This document shows positions 20,017-32,424 of a DNA stretch of 64,000 bases, piece by piece (positions within the stretch are counted from its first letter, which is position 1; each line of letters begins with the position of its first letter). The notes under the pieces are model-generated. The model was not told the DNA's origin. It did no database searches and saw only the letters and a list, made by a program, of their open reading frames with translations. The DNA is from Reticulitermes speratus (taxonomy: Eukaryota > Arthropoda > Insecta > Blattodea > Rhinotermitidae), in assembly GCA_021186555.1 (NCBI GenBank), contig JAJKFL010000003.1:44613908-44677907 (forward strand), given 5' to 3'. The translations under genes were made by a program, and so were the position numbers.

Positions 20017-23000
20017 CTGAAAATAAGAACACTTAATATTACCTACAACTAAAGAATAAAATTCTTAGATTTGTTTGTTTCTTGGTTTGTAGATATGAAA
20101 TAGCATCAGAAGGGAAATAAATGATTATGGTCAGTGAGGAAAAATATGGCAATCAGTAAATACTGCCCATATTAAGGCACTATGTTGGCATTTTTCTGTA
20201 GGAATGAAGCACATCTCAAAACCAACCAAACAAACAAATTACTAACTAACTAACTAACTAAGGCACATGTCAGTCAGGATACTTGGTTTCCTGAATCTGT
20301 GATATAAAAGTGAAGATGTCTCCCAGTGCACACCATAAAGGCATACAGGGAAAGTAGAGGTATATCTCCACTCACTCTTATCCTCAGGTAAAAGGTAAAG
20401 TTCTCCCTAGAACGGGCCATGAAGGCCCTGAGGAGGAGCAGGGGTATAGCTCTACTCTTTCTTTAACCCTGGCACTAGATGAGGGTGGGTGGTCAGCTCC
20501 ACGCCCCGGCCGCTTTACCCCGGGAAAGAGACCCGGTACCCATTGTAGAGGAGGCTGGGTAGGCCCCAGGGTCGGTCTGGACAGGTGCCGAAAATCTCGC
20601 CCCCACCGGGATTCAATCCCTGGACCATCCAACCCGTAGTAAGTCGCTATAACGACTACGCTATCCCAGCCCACCTTATCCTTGGCACTAGAAGGAGATA
20701 AGTGGTCTGTTTCATGTCGCAGCCTCTTTACCCCCAGAGGAAAGAAACCCCACCACCCATTGAAGACAGGCTAGGTGGGCCCCAGAGCCGGTCTGGACAA
20801 CTTGGAGAAGCAAACAATTTATTCTGGTGACAGGAATGGAACCTTGAATCATACAGCCCATAATACAGCCACTATGCCAGCTACATTATCCTGGTTCCTC
20901 CTGACTCAGATATCATTTTGTAAAGTAAAGAGCTTTTCACAAATGTGATTAGAGTTCATCTTCCATCTTCAGTTCCTTAATGTGAACCTTTAAGCTCAAT
21001 TCAGTTCCTGTATTTCTACAATGGACACCCTACTCGCAAAGTGTCCGCATTTCAGTAACCTTCCATCAGTGTATATTTCACAAATCTGAAACTCGCTTCA
21101 CATAGTCATTCATGAAAGCCAAGACATTTGAAAACAAGAAATTGAAAACCTCCCCTGAAAACTACACCAATCTTTAACAATGCTCCATTTCATCATCATC
21201 ATCGTCATCTTCTTCTCCTTCTTTAGTACTATGGTGGCCCTTTAAGTTTGGCCTTGGCTTCCCTCAAGACAGATGCCCATTCTTTTCTGTCCAAAGCTCT
21301 CATTCTCCATCTTTTTACACTCATATTCCTCAGGTCCAATTCAACATCAACCATCTACCTTCATCTAGGTCTCCCTTTTTTTGTCCCTCCTTGTGGCTTG
21401 CTTTTCAGTAATTTTTCTATTGTCCTTGTACCATCCATTCTTACAACATGCCCAAGCTGTTCCAAGCAATGCGCCCATTTCATCCTAACTATTAAAAAAA
21501 TTATGGAGTAGAGCTGGAAAAACTAGATGTCTTATTTTGCCTGCCAATAACAACACATCCACACCTCTGCAAATGCTGCACAGTGATGCCATATAACTCT
21601 ACTCAGCTGCAATACTTTTGTGATTCATACAGGTCACTTAGTACTGCTGTATCAGTCAGATCAGGAGGTAATAATAGGCCAGATAGGTAGCAGAGATGAG
21701 GGAAACAAATACAGAAAGTCCCCGACTTACATAAGTGGATCGTTCCGCAACCCTATGCGTAAGTCGATTTTTACGTAACTCGGAGCCATGTTTTATTATA
21801 TACCTTATACACAATAATAATAATAACTGATGTAATAATAATTAATAATAATTTTTAAAACAATTAATATAAACATAATAATAATTAATAATCGATACTG
21901 GAGTCACTGTCATATTCAATTGAGGCAGAGGCAGGGGTGGGTTTGGTGGTGGTTGGAGTGGTTGGTAGTGGCACAAGAAGTTTTTTTATGTAAGTCCGGA
22001 TCTACGTATGTCGGAGCTACGTAAGTCGGGGTCCATCTGTATACATACAGATGGTTTGTGAGAAAATCTGATGGGAAGCAGCTTCTTTGAAGATTATAAA
22101 ATGCTGAGAGGGTAACATAACAGTAACAGGTTGCAAGAATATAAGATGGATGGACATGATCATGCAAGTGGCTGGATCTGGTGTTAATGACAAAAATCAT
22201 TTGGACTCTATTATCAGAAAGTCAACTGGTTTGTTATCTAATGCAAATGGTCATAAAACAAAAAGTGTAAAGTGTGACTTAAAACCAAACCCAATTACCT
22301 GAAACAGCACTTCAAGTGACATTCACTATCAAATTATTCATGCAAAACAATTACCAGCAGACACATAACTTAAGACTCAGTTCAAAATATGCAGCACCTC
22401 TAAAACGAGCGAGCGTGCGTGCCCACACACACACACACACACATGAACACAAATGCACACACACCATTTACTAACATGGCAGCAGGTACAGTCGAAGTTG
22501 CTGTTATCATGCACACATTAATCCCCTATTCATTGAAAAATTTCATTCAGTCATAAAGTAATTACCGTATTTTTCAGCGTATAGGATGCATCCCATTTTT
22601 TATGCAGATTTTTTGGAAACAAATAATTTTAGTATATTTTATCATGCATTTATTGAATAAAAAATACATTGATTTTTCAGGGAATTCGTACATAACAAAT
22701 AATCTAATTAGCAAAAATATTTTAAGTTACATTAAAGATATTAATCTTCATCCTCAAATCCACAAAAATCGTCATCTTCAGAGCTAGATACACTTGAAAG
22801 TTCCTATGAATCAGGAACAAAGTCATCACTGTCTTCAAACAATAAATTATCCTCTGTACTGTCAAGGGAATTACTAATGCCACACTTCTTAAAACATTTA
22901 AAAACTATCTCGGTTTTCACTGCATCTCACGAATTCTTAACCCATTCTGTGATTCGGGTCATTCATGGGTTAGTCTACTGCGACACTGTGCAACTAGAAG

Positions 23001-26000
23001 AAAAACTGACATCACCAACACGTGAGCATGTGCTGAACACACATGCCCAACGGTTTACACGAACGTACCAACACACGTAACTTACCCCCTCTCCTATTCC
23101 CCTCCTGCCCTGAGTTTTCCTCTTGCGTGTGTATGCTTGAGATCACCACTCTGATCCTAGCCGCCTGGAAGATACATCAAATTGCTCGTGCAAAACCAGG
23201 GATCTAGCAGACCCCGAATCAACGAGTGCCCAGAACATTCGATTACCTAGCTGTCAAAAAAATTAGAGCCATAACTCATTTTGTCCGGGAGTCCGCTCCC
23301 AGTACCCCTGACCAGTTACCGACCTATGGACCTTCGTCGCGCGCATCGTTTCCTCCTACTTACCCCCTCTCCTACTCCCCTCCTGCCCTGAGTTTTCCTC
23401 TTACGTGTGTATGCTTGAGATCACCACTCTGATCCTAGCCGCCTGGAAGATACATCAAAATTTCGTCTCGGCCAAGGGGTCTAAATTCTGTTCAGCAACC
23501 TAGTTGGTAGGGTTGGAGTCCCTTGGCGGCGGTCGTGGTCCCTGGTCTTCATTTTAGTTGGGTTTTAGTCCCACAACTATGCCAAGGTAACTTTATTTCG
23601 GTATGTATGCGACAAGTAATTGCTTGGTCAGTTTTATGTTATGTCTGTTGGTCAGTATTGCATATCATTGTATTAAATGTTTCTTATGGAGTCATGTTGT
23701 GTTATAATATACGTTTTTCTTATTTGTATATTACATCTCTGTTGTGTGCCTACCCGTCCATCTGCGGGGCCCAGCATATATAGTGCAGAGAGAAGGGGGG
23801 AGTGGCGCAGTAAACAAATAGAGTAGACTTTGACAGATAAAAATTCCCCGTATTTTTCGGCGTATGAGACGCACTCCATTTTTCAGACAAATTTTTAGGT
23901 GACAAAAGTGTGTCTTATATGCCAAAAAATACGGTATTTTTGCATTTGAAATGACTGCACATAGAAACTAAAGTCCTCAATATGAAACACGTTTGATGTT
24001 TCCTCTTCTCTATGAGAAAATGCACTGAAGCCAAAAGGTGAAATTCTGCAGTACAATTCTCAAAGTTTCTGTACAGATTTAGAAAACATCTTCCTGTATT
24101 TCCCCCTTTCAAATTTTCAATTGTGTATTAGTGATGGACACATCTTTGAGATATCACCACTGGAAAGTCACATGCATTCAAATCTAGTTTAATGAATAAA
24201 AAATCATTCCTTACATTTACATAAAATTGTTGAGACTTCATCCCTAACACGGTTGCAACTCTATTTTCTCAAAGCACAGTGCTTGTTCAGAAGCTCATAT
24301 GCACGAGCTAGTCAAAAAACTTCCTTGCCTTTTACACAAACCAAAATTTCCTCTATCCTCAACATACAGTCAGTCAACATCCTCACATTCTGTTATTTGA
24401 AGACCTATCTTCCTCCCATGTATACCTCGGTTCCCAAAGCGGACTTTCCTCTTCAGGTTTTCAGACTAAAATTGTGTGTACAATTCTCATATCTACCCAT
24501 ACATGCTACATGCTCTTCCCATCTTATTCTCCTTAATTTGTTCATGACAGTCATATTTTGTGAGAAGCATAAATTATAAAGCTGCTCATTATGCACTCCC
24601 CTATATTCTCTATATCCTCCTGTTACTTCCACCATCTTAACCCAAACATTCTTGTCCTACAGCAAAACCAAATTAATTCATTCATGAACAGTTTCTTCTG
24701 AACAGGGAAGCTCCTTGCAGTACAGGAGTAAGGTACAAAATATCTGCTGCAAACCAGTTAAGTGTGAACATAACTGTAACACTGTTGGTAACAAAGATGA
24801 GATACATCTCAGTGCTCCACATCTTGCTAGCAACCAACCACCATGCTGCTGAACAGGCAACGAGCTGCCATTACATCTGTCAGCCATCCAAACAGAAGTA
24901 ACATGTCCTCTTTTACTTCATACAGCAGACAAAACAGAACAGTCATATCTACAGACATTCCACCTGTCCAAAAATATGCATCATTGATTTGCCAGTGTTG
25001 CACAAACATGAAACAGTACATCCAAAAGATCTACCATCACAGACATCCTTCCCACCACCACAAAATTAAAAGAACCCGTTTCCTTTTCAAACCACAGGCA
25101 GAAGTACTGTGTAGAACTGACAAACTTGTAACTTATTCAACCAAATAAACATTCAAACACCTACAGTTCAAAACAGAATTCAGCCCACCACCTGACTTGG
25201 TATTTCAGAAGAATGCCACTCATTAATTCTAGAAGATTTAAAAAATTCAAGATGGGGTATCATACTTGTGCCACAGTCTGCTCTCCCAGAGGAATGTCAT
25301 CTGTTCGCAAAGCTACTCTCTGAACAACTGCTGATGAGTCAGCTTCCATTATAATTCTGAAAAAATAATCATATAGAGATATTTTGTATTTTTATTAGCA
25401 AGACTTGAATAGCAATACTACAGCACAATCCAAACATTTACCATTCAAAGCCCAGTGCAAATACATGTACTGCTAGGGATACAAAAAGCACTAGAATTCA
25501 AACACATACAGCTTTATCCCAGTTAATCTCAAGGACACATTCCATAACGGCAGAACATTCAACAAAACAATCTTCTCTCATGGAAATCAACGTAACATTT
25601 TCACTGTCACAAAATAAATAAGAAAACAAATAAGCTTTCAAAAAACAAACTTTTAGATGTTTTACTACAGATTTAAAGTCACAGGTGAAATATTTATGTA
25701 GAACCAGTGCTAATCACCCCAAAGAAAAATTGCGTAACTTATCTTACCTATTCTGTTTGTTCAACTACATAATCTGAGGCACTGGAAACGTTGTGAAAAA
25801 CATGCTATTAATTTTTAAACAAAGCAGAAACAAAAAATATCATGCAACGTAATATGCAGTACAGCCATATCAACAAAATTTTTTAAAGATTTCTAATCGT
25901 TTCTGCAGTTCAATTAGTAGTAAATTTCATTTTACCACATTCATTTGTGTCTGAAATGACATATATCTAAACATCACATATCAAATAACTGCATGATATG

Positions 26001-28708
26001 AAACTGACTATAGGATGTAATGAAAACTACATCCACAATATAGCAACATAACCTCTTACACGCTATTTAAAATCAGTATGCACTGATATTTGTCAATCAG
26101 TCAGTAAAGAAACACATGCATGAACCAAATTAGGAGCTTCCATCCGACTCAATACTCACCCTCCATCACAAATTTCATCCATGGCAAGCATAACTATGTC
26201 CAAGTTTTCTAATACGACTCTCTTTTCAACATTCTTCCGTAAAATCTGACTTACTGCATCATACAAACAGTTGAGTACGCTCATCAGAATCAACTACAAC
26301 AAATTCATCACATACAAAATTTTATTACATTCCCAGAAATGGTTCAAGAATTAAGTAAGGCACATGACAGACAAATATTCACAAGATCTTCTCCATTAGT
26401 TTCCTCCGATCACTTTACAAGAAAGGTAGAGTTCAGGTATCAGGACATCCATGTGACCACCTCCACAAATAATGTATAAACCAAACGACACATTTCCATA
26501 AATCCTGAGATCAACATAACAAACTACTGATCATACATTCTTCATTCATCAAATACTAAAGATCATAAATGTACCTCTAAATTCTGTGTGAAACTGTTTA
26601 CACATCTACAATTACAACAACAGTAATAATCTGACAATTTTTAAAGTTATATCTGACAATTCAATGTAGTCAGAATCTGCACTAATGGAAATCTGCTGTA
26701 AAATGAATACATGAACTGTATAATTATCAATTAAACACTGGTTTCTGTACCATTACACTGCTATATTTCTCATAAAATTTATAACCACGTAACCATAACG
26801 CAAGCACTACTGCACAACACTGTCAAACATGCTGACAGGGGACACTGGATATTAGTACTTGTATAAGACATATAAAGACAAGTGTGTCTATGGACAAGCA
26901 CAGTATCGTAAGGCTGAAACAAAATGAAGAACGAAACATCACATACTTAATTAAAAGGGCATTAGTTGGTACTATTTTAACAAATTCAATATTTTAAACT
27001 TAAAAATTACTTAATTAGAAAACCTGTAAAGACTATTAACTCATAACAACCCTCAAAATACATATTCTGCTGCAAGTACATATATAAGAAAATAAAATTG
27101 TGGCCTATATACTATATGTAAGTTACATGAATTCAGTGCATTCTGTATGTAAACTTTTATGTCTACTGATGACAGTTACATAAATAACCAAAATGTGTAG
27201 GAGAAATATTAAAACAGGTATTGTTGCATATCACACATTGTCATTTTGATGGTATATAACTAAACAGAAATTAAAATTGCACTTTGGATTCCAGCAAAGT
27301 ACAGAATTTCTTGACCAGCTGGGTGACTAGCAGCTTCGCAAACATGATGTTCTACACCACTGAATAGTTAATTTGTTTCTTTATTTGTAATCACCATGGG
27401 TTACCACATGACCTTCAACTCAAACATCCAAAAAAAAAAAAAAAAGAAGCATGATCTGAACCATCTCACTTTGTTACACTATGACATTTGTTGGAGCTTC
27501 CAAAAGCTCCTCTGGCACACAAAAGTTCAAGATGAACAGCTTCCAAAGGTGAACTTTCCAGCTATAATGAAGTAAGAAGTTTCATGAAACGCTTTCCTTC
27601 CTAGGTTTTTTTAGGTATGAGATGATCAGACAGGATGAGGACTGTACTGTCCAAGACTGTGTAACTGCAACGTAACACTGTGTCATCAAACAAGACAAAT
27701 AATTACAAAATACCAAACTTACGAGCAGCTGCTACTGTAGTCAGTATATTTACTGGAGTGTTCACTACAAAAGGTTTCCTAAAACGCATCAGCTGCTTCT
27801 CTACGTGTCAGTCCATCCATCTTCATGTAATGATTCGAGAACCACTCCAACATATTTTCATGAAATTCCATATTGGGACGGTTCATCAAATTTGTAGATA
27901 CTGTCCAATTCTGGTTACAATCGCACAACAATAACAGGCAGTTTACATGAAAACCTATGTATTCCTGCACACATCTCATGTGTAACTCCCCAAATGTTTA
28001 TCAAAGAAACAAATTTCAAGCAGAAGTTGTATCAGAAAAAGTAAACAATCACTTTATGCCCAATACGATTTCTTTCTTAAGTCTTAACATGGCCAAGATA
28101 CCTGAACAACAGGGAATTCCCTAACTCATGTATTTTCAAATTGTTCAAATAAAACACAAGGCAGTAGGCAGCATAACACTACTAAACTCAGGTAACTGCA
28201 CTTACAAAAAATCATTATTCAACTGTACATGTATGCCTATAGCTACTACAGCATAACTACCTCATTTTCATGCGAGCTCCCCATGACATAGAAGAATAAA
28301 TCTACATTGCTCCTATACACACACGTAAGGCCATCAAGCATGATGATTTCTGCATTTGCTCGATGTGTCTTATTGAACAGGTTTTTCTCGAAAGCCTTTT
28401 GTTCTTTTGCCGTTGCAAATACATTTTTGTCATAGTACTTGGCTAATATTCTGTTTCCATCATTATCAAGGATTGCCATACCCTTGACCGTATACAATGT
28501 TGGTTCCTGCACAAAACAAGCACATTCAAATAAAATCTAATTAACATGTGGACACATCACACATCTGCACACCACAACTGAATGTAAATACATTTCTGTG
28601 GAAAAAAGAGTAGAAGTTGAAGGGGACTTTACATCAAATCTCAAACCAATCACTAAGTGACAGATACAAATGTCATGCATCACAACTTACAAGCAGAAGC
28701 CCTTCCAT
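19969..28708 (-). CDS. COPZ: Coatomer subunit zeta (5 exons, 178 aa)
   Basis: Small subunit of the COPI coat, which pairs with gamma-COP in the F-subcomplex and supports retrograde Golgi-to-ER vesicle budding in the cytosol. Coding exons, 5' to 3': 28708-28691 (MEGLLL), 28506-28261, 26293-26160, 25356-25266, 20016-19969. All phases agree and the sum is 537 nt. The protein reads [20 protein letters not shown], then [71 protein letters not shown], and ends [15 protein letters not shown]. This is collinear with animal zeta-COP (177 aa in human) over its whole length, a single longin-type domain. No damage seen. The last intron (5.2 kb) is packed with transposons. Confidence 0.96.
20308..20384 (-). 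repeat. Older SINE, tail half (split by a younger SINE)
   Basis: The segment ATGTCTCCCAGTGCACACCA through GAGGTATATCTCCACTCACT is the 3' half of the SINE family. Its other half resumes at 20683, after the inserted younger copy. Confidence 0.75.
20385..20674 (-). repeat. Young, near-intact tRNA-derived SINE
   Basis: Read on the minus strand it starts GTGGGCTGGGATAGCGTAGT. It has an A-box-like TAGCGTAGTCG (plus 20653-20663) and a B-box-like GGGATTGAATCCC (plus 20608-20620), then an unrelated body, and ends in an AAAGGTAAAG-like tail written as TTTACCTTTTACCTG. The 8-bp CTTATCCT flanks both ends (20377-20384 and 20675-20682). The internal open frame is a by-product of the repeat and not a gene. 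Confidence 0.88.
20608..20663 (-). promoter_or_regulatory. RNA polymerase III internal promoter (A and B boxes) of the SINE
   Basis: A box TAGCGTAGTCG and B box GGATTGAATCC (consensus GGTTCGAANCC) are about 35-45 bp apart in the tRNA-like head. This is the usual SINE type 2 promoter layout. Confidence 0.6.
20675..20890 (-). repeat. Older SINE, head half (split by a younger SINE)
   Basis: It resumes at 'TTGGCACTAGAAGGAGATAA' and continues through 'GGTGGGCCCCAGAGCCGGTC' and a degenerate B-box region. With 20308-20384 it makes one complete older copy in the same orientation as the insert. Confidence 0.75.
21185..21500 (-). mobile_element. LINE 3'-end fragment, RTE-like tail
   Basis: Minus-strand reading gives, with breaks, a tail resembling [10 protein letters not shown].., KGRPR, and ..EAKAKLKGP, the typical C-terminus of RTE-like LINEs, followed by GGCCACCATAGTACTAAAGA. 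It lies in the last COPZ intron. The plus-strand frame 21248-21511 is its shadow. Confidence 0.6.
21712..22039. mobile_element. Tigger/pogo-type MITE with TA target duplication
   Basis: The ends CAGAAAGTCCCCGACTTACA and (inverted) CAGATGGACCCCGACTTACG are flanked by TA (21710-21711, 22040-22041). The AT-rich centre with repeated AATAATAATT has no transposase. The 'CCCCGACTTACGTAAGT' style of end is that of pogo/Tigger-related elements (established pattern, family not searched). Confidence 0.75.
22427..22443. repeat. (CA)n microsatellite
   Basis: About eight or nine CA dinucleotides within the last COPZ intron. Confidence 0.9.
22565..23000 (-). pseudogene. Remnant of a pogo/Tigger-like transposase (C-terminal part)
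   Basis: It begins at a TACCGTATTTTTCAGCGTAT end (TA at 22563-22564). Reading minus, the frame gives [20 protein letters not shown], then an acidic run [11 protein letters not shown], a stop, then [15 protein letters not shown] and the final stop. A 'KCFxKCGISNxxDGTED' block followed by an acidic tail is typical of the C-terminus of pogo/Tigger DDE transposases. The N-terminal and catalytic parts are missing and one internal stop is present, so it is dead. The similar TIR at 23934 may be its other end or a separate MITE. Confidence 0.65.
23083..23183 (+). repeat. Direct repeat, copy 1 (about 100 bp)
   Basis: It begins TTACCCCCTCTCCTATTCCC and ends GGAAGATACATCAAA. It recurs at 23360-23460 with only a few differences. 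The surrounding sequence is visibly richer in G and C than its neighbours. Confidence 0.85.
23360..23460 (+). repeat. Direct repeat, copy 2 (about 100 bp)
   Basis: Near-identical to 23083-23183, same orientation, start-to-start spacing 277 bp. It could be a tandem duplication or remnants of LTRs. No gag, protease or RT sequence is visible between the copies. Confidence 0.85.
23848..23934. repeat. Palindromic MITE, CCGTATTTTTCGGCGTAT ends
   Basis: The left end CCGTATTTTTCGGCGTATGA is mirrored by TATATGCCAAAAAATACGG at the right, followed by TA at 23935-23936. The element is 87 bp with a short unpaired centre. It shares its ends with the pogo-like remnant starting at 22565. Confidence 0.8.
24440..24625 (-). 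mobile_element. LINE 3'-end fragment ('GHVARMG' family)
   Basis: The minus frame reads [20 protein letters not shown], then [20 protein letters not shown]. This matches the family pattern VTGxWRKLHNEELHNLYSSP / [17 protein letters not shown]. It is degenerate and sits in the last COPZ intron. Confidence 0.7.
28691..28708 (-). CDS. COPZ: COPZ exon 1, 18-nt coding micro-exon (MEGLLL)
   Basis: ATG GAA GGG CTT CTG CTT followed by GTAAGT, joined in phase 0 to the acceptor TTTTGTGCAG before EPTLYTVK. Animal zeta-COP starts with a short M-E-x-L-I-L-like lead before EPSLYTV, so this is the real start. The in-frame ATG at 28512 lies in the intron just before the acceptor and is a false start. Confidence 0.88.
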
Positions 28709-29699
28709 ATTAGCAACGAAACAAGTCGCTCAGATACGTGGTGTAAACAGAACGAAGTCAAATGGATGACGGTTATCATAGAAGTATGGCCCACAATAAA
28801 AGAGAAGTTGAGAGAATATCACACGTTATTTAACACCTTTTACTAGTTATGTTAATCTCAATTAATAGCATCTTTAATGAAACGTGGTAAGTACCGGAAG
28901 CAAATTTGTATGTTGGTTACCAATCCACATGGCTCCCAACCTAATTTCTGCATCCTGTGAGGCCTGGAGATTACACATCATTTAGTTCCGCTAGAGATAA
29001 AGAAATGACACGTGTTTGAGGTTCGCACTGTCAGAGGCGAGGTCGACTTTTTACAGCTTTCTCGGCGGTGTACCCGGAGATTCAGAGCTCTTGGGATCTT
29101 ATGGGACAAATTATGTGTTTGGGATGTTACGCCGTGTCGACTGGTAACTAGCACAGATTCCAGGAAGTAAACAATTACTGACTTTTTTTCGAAACGTCGT
29201 TTACAATTTACCAGTTACTGCCACATGTGTTATAACATCCAAGGAAAACTTGACTCAAACTCCAGCTTAAATGTATTGGAAGGTGAATCATCATCGCCAT
29301 TATCTCGTCAGGTATGGTACTGAATAATACCTTGAACACAATGGAAACTCCGTGGCAACATGAAACTACACCGCCGTATGCGGCCCCTTCACGCGTTACT
29401 GTAGCGGGAATGGCTCACTGGTTGTGGGTAGAGCATGGTCCTGATTGTAACTTGTGGCACTACGTAGCATGACATGGGCAAAGCACCCTGCTGCTTTGCC
29501 ATTAACTTCTCCTTCACCCCCACTGTATTCATAATGGCACTTAAAAATAGCGAACTTCGAAATTATTACAAACCAACTAAAAACACTTATTAGGAAATAT
29601 TATTTTACATTATGTTTTTTCCGACATATTTCTGCTCACATCAAAATACTCGTATAACGTAAAATAATAAGGTACATTTATTGCTAATACATGTATTCA

Positions 29700-29975
29700 G
29701 TTGTTTTGCGATAGTGATACAATGCATGGAAAATGTAGAATATTAAGATTCAAAATTATAGTCTTCCAAGTTAATGGGATTGTGTAGTCTGACTGGTGGG
29801 TACCGAGGTTTCGGTCAGGCCATACTGCCACCATCATCTGACTGCCTATAAAGATGGACCCAGAACACTCCTCCAAAACATCCATAACCATGTACCAGAC
29901 TACACGGTGTCCTACCCCATACATTATGAATCCTCACCACTGTGAGCACCTCAAATCCTGTACCAAAGAATGTAA
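29700..29975 (-). repeat. Dispersed 'FEVLTAVV..FWD..PCSLV' repeat
   Basis: The minus frames read FEVLTVVRIHNVWGRTPCSL, then RFGGVFWVHL-like and PPVRLHNPINLEDYNFES. This is the recurring pattern 'FEVLTAVVMKSxxFWDxTPCSLV..RRFGG..RLHLQ' and '..YQTxRHHIPEDSNLHS' found scattered in several insect genomes. It is a repeat footprint with stops and frameshifts, and not a gene. Confidence 0.6.
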
Positions 29976-30739
29976 AGAACAAGTGAAGCATGGATGGAAT
30001 GTCATGTTCGGAAAACTGAATTAAGAGAAAGTGCAGTATGTTATTTAAAGACACAGTATTTAATGCCACATTCTTTTTCTGCCAACTGTATACACTTTTC
30101 TCATATTTTGCCTCTCGAACAAACTGAGGAAACGAGATCTGGAACACTTCCTGGTTACAAACATTATCAGTACAAATACACATTTTAGGGTCAGGACTAC
30201 ATACAATGAATTTCAAAGTTCTACTAAAATGATATCACAAGGACAATCACACACTCAAAATTACTTACAATGTTGAACATTCTCGAATTATAAACAACTG
30301 CCTCCATTATACACAACTGTCACCACATTAAATAAATTAAATACATGTGCCATATCTATGATTACATGAATAAAAAACTTCATTTCTGATGGTGATATTT
30401 TCTTTACAGTACACACAACACTAATACATTAAAGCTGCAGCATTACCCAGTGTTACACAACAGTCAACACACAAAACAACAACAACACAAAGTGTAATAC
30501 AAAATACAAGTTCAATCTGAAGTCACTGAGGTCCCAGGCGACAGTGTGCACAATGACCACATGGTCATTCATCATCACTTGGAACAACATTTTGTCAATG
30601 TTACCTATGAACAAGTACATGATTTTCAATGCTAATCCACCTCCCATTGTTCACACAATAGTTTGTGCTGTGAACAACACAACTCATTAACTTGACAAAC
30701 CTCCATATAACGTAAAGCTGTCTCCAGGTTTCATTAAGC

Positions 30740-31000
30740 ACCACACAGTGAGGGTATAGAACAATGTGGAGGTACACACATACAGCCCCACACATTCTTC
30801 TGCTGGCACTAGACAGAGGTAAGTGGTTTGCTTCCTGGCCCAGCCACTTTACCCTGAGCACAGACTGAATAGGAGGCTGGGCTGGCTTCAGAAGTTGTCT
30901 GGATGCTTTGAAGATGAGAGAAAACTTTTCTCCTGCATGAAATGGAAGGATGACTCCTTGGTCATACAGCCCACAGCATTGCCTTCTTGTAAAGCAAGCA
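30740..31000 (-). repeat. tRNA-derived SINE copy, diverged
   Basis: Family blocks GGCACTAGACAGAGGTAAGT, 'CCCAGCCACTTTACCCTGAG', 'ATAGGAGGCTGGGCTGGCTT' and a degenerate B-box area ending near 'ATACAGCCCACAGC'. It lies directly next to a LINE tail at 31090. Confidence 0.75.
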
Positions 31001-31089
31001 GTTGCCCAACAAGTACAGAAGCTTCCCACATTACATACAGCATGGATATTCATTCTGAGTTTACAAGCACCCTGAGCCACATCAATCCC

Positions 31090-31330
31090 ATCAGTCACAT
31101 CACACCTTATATAAGATGATGTTAATATCTTCCATGTATGTCTAGGCCCCCTAACTAATCTCTCCCATTGAGATGTGATCAATGGTCAGTGAACTGCTCT
31201 TTCTTCCATTCAGTTTCTCTGACCTACAAAACATAATTTCTGAAACCTTCCATGCATGCCACATGTCCTACCAATCCCTTCATTTTGTAACCTTGACATT
31301 ATTTGGGGAACACTATCTTTTATTATGCAG
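31090..31330 (-). mobile_element. LINE 3'-end fragment ('GHVARMG' family), very degenerate
   Basis: The minus reading includes RGPRHTWKILTSSYIR and DGIDVAQGACKL, comparable to [13 protein letters not shown] and DWIDVAQDRDQW of the same family, plus a CATGCATGCCACATGTCCTA block like the other copies. Weak but consistent. Confidence 0.5.
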
Positions 31331-31734
31331 TGTAGTGCATTATCAACCATAATAACACAATGCCCATTATTTTAAATTACAAAAATTATACTTGCACACT
31401 AACTTGTTCCATGACAGTGTGGAGGTATCTCTTAGTTCCTGTGGGAGAAAGTTCACCATGACAGCAAAGAGATCCTTCTCTCTGTTAACGCCAATGTTCT
31501 AACTTTCTCCTCTGGTGAATTTTCCTACAGAAAAATATACTACAGAGCACAATAAAATGTGCTTAAACAGATATACAGAAAAATTCTGTGCTAAGACTGG
31601 AATACAGTCATGCTTGTCAAATACCAAGTACAACAGACACTCACTAGAACAGTGGTTTTCAAACTTTTCACAATTTTGTCCCGTTTCGTTCATTTGCCTG
31701 TTTCAGTCACTTCAGTCATTAGGCCTAGTCTTAA

Positions 31735-31895
31735 GCTTAGCTTAGGTTATTTATTTATTTGACACTTTTGGCACTCAGGTCTTTAGGTCTAGGTTAGGTT
31801 ATTTATTTACTTCTTTGGCACTCAGGTCTTTAGGTCTTAATGGTTTTAGGTCTATGTTAGGTTAGGTTATTTATTTATTTGGCACCTTTGTTTGC
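31735..31895 (+). repeat. Minisatellite, AGGTTATTTATTTATTTGGC-type units
   Basis: About three imperfect units containing 'TAGGTTATTTATTTATTTG', 'CACTTTTGGCACTCAGGTCT' and 'TTTAGGTCTAGGTTAGG', followed by a short (TA)n run at about 31895-31912. Intergenic. Confidence 0.8.
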
Positions 31896-32424
31896 TTATA
31901 TATATATATATATGGGCAGAAATAACATTCTCCAGCCAAACATTACATCCAGAATGTCCTCATTCACAACTGTAAGTAAAAAAAGTAAAAAGAAATGGGA
32001 AACTGTTGTGGGTAGAAGAGCCATGTCTTCAATTTAACCCCTTACTTCCATCAATTATCTCTATTTTGAATGAAAATATAAATGTTATTCCATGCCTTAA
32101 ATCTTGAAATGTGGCTGGCAGTATGCTGCAATCTGTGGCAAGGTGGTTGAGCATGACCATCCAGTTGATACCATGTCTGCAGTAGTTCCTTGTTGTCAGC
32201 ACTTGTGCCATTTCAAAATCTTGATTCTCAATTGTTTTAAGGAAGTGGAGCATTACCAAGAGACTAACTGTTTGTCATTTTCAGTCCCAACTTTAATTTA
32301 TGAAAAAACAGCAAATTTAAAACCCTGCTTACTCCAGCTTTAGTGTAGAAGTGGGTATGTATAAATCAGTTTAACCATGTATCTTGACTTGCACCCAGGA
32401 CTGAGGCAGTTATAACCTCATAAT

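Noticed and set aside
20384..20674. 96-aa minus frame [14 protein letters not shown]..
   Set aside because: It is the body of a young tRNA-derived SINE, a pattern often misannotated as a protein.
30601..31182. 193-aa minus open frame
   Set aside because: Runs through adjacent LINE and SINE fragments; a chance fusion with no coherent domain.
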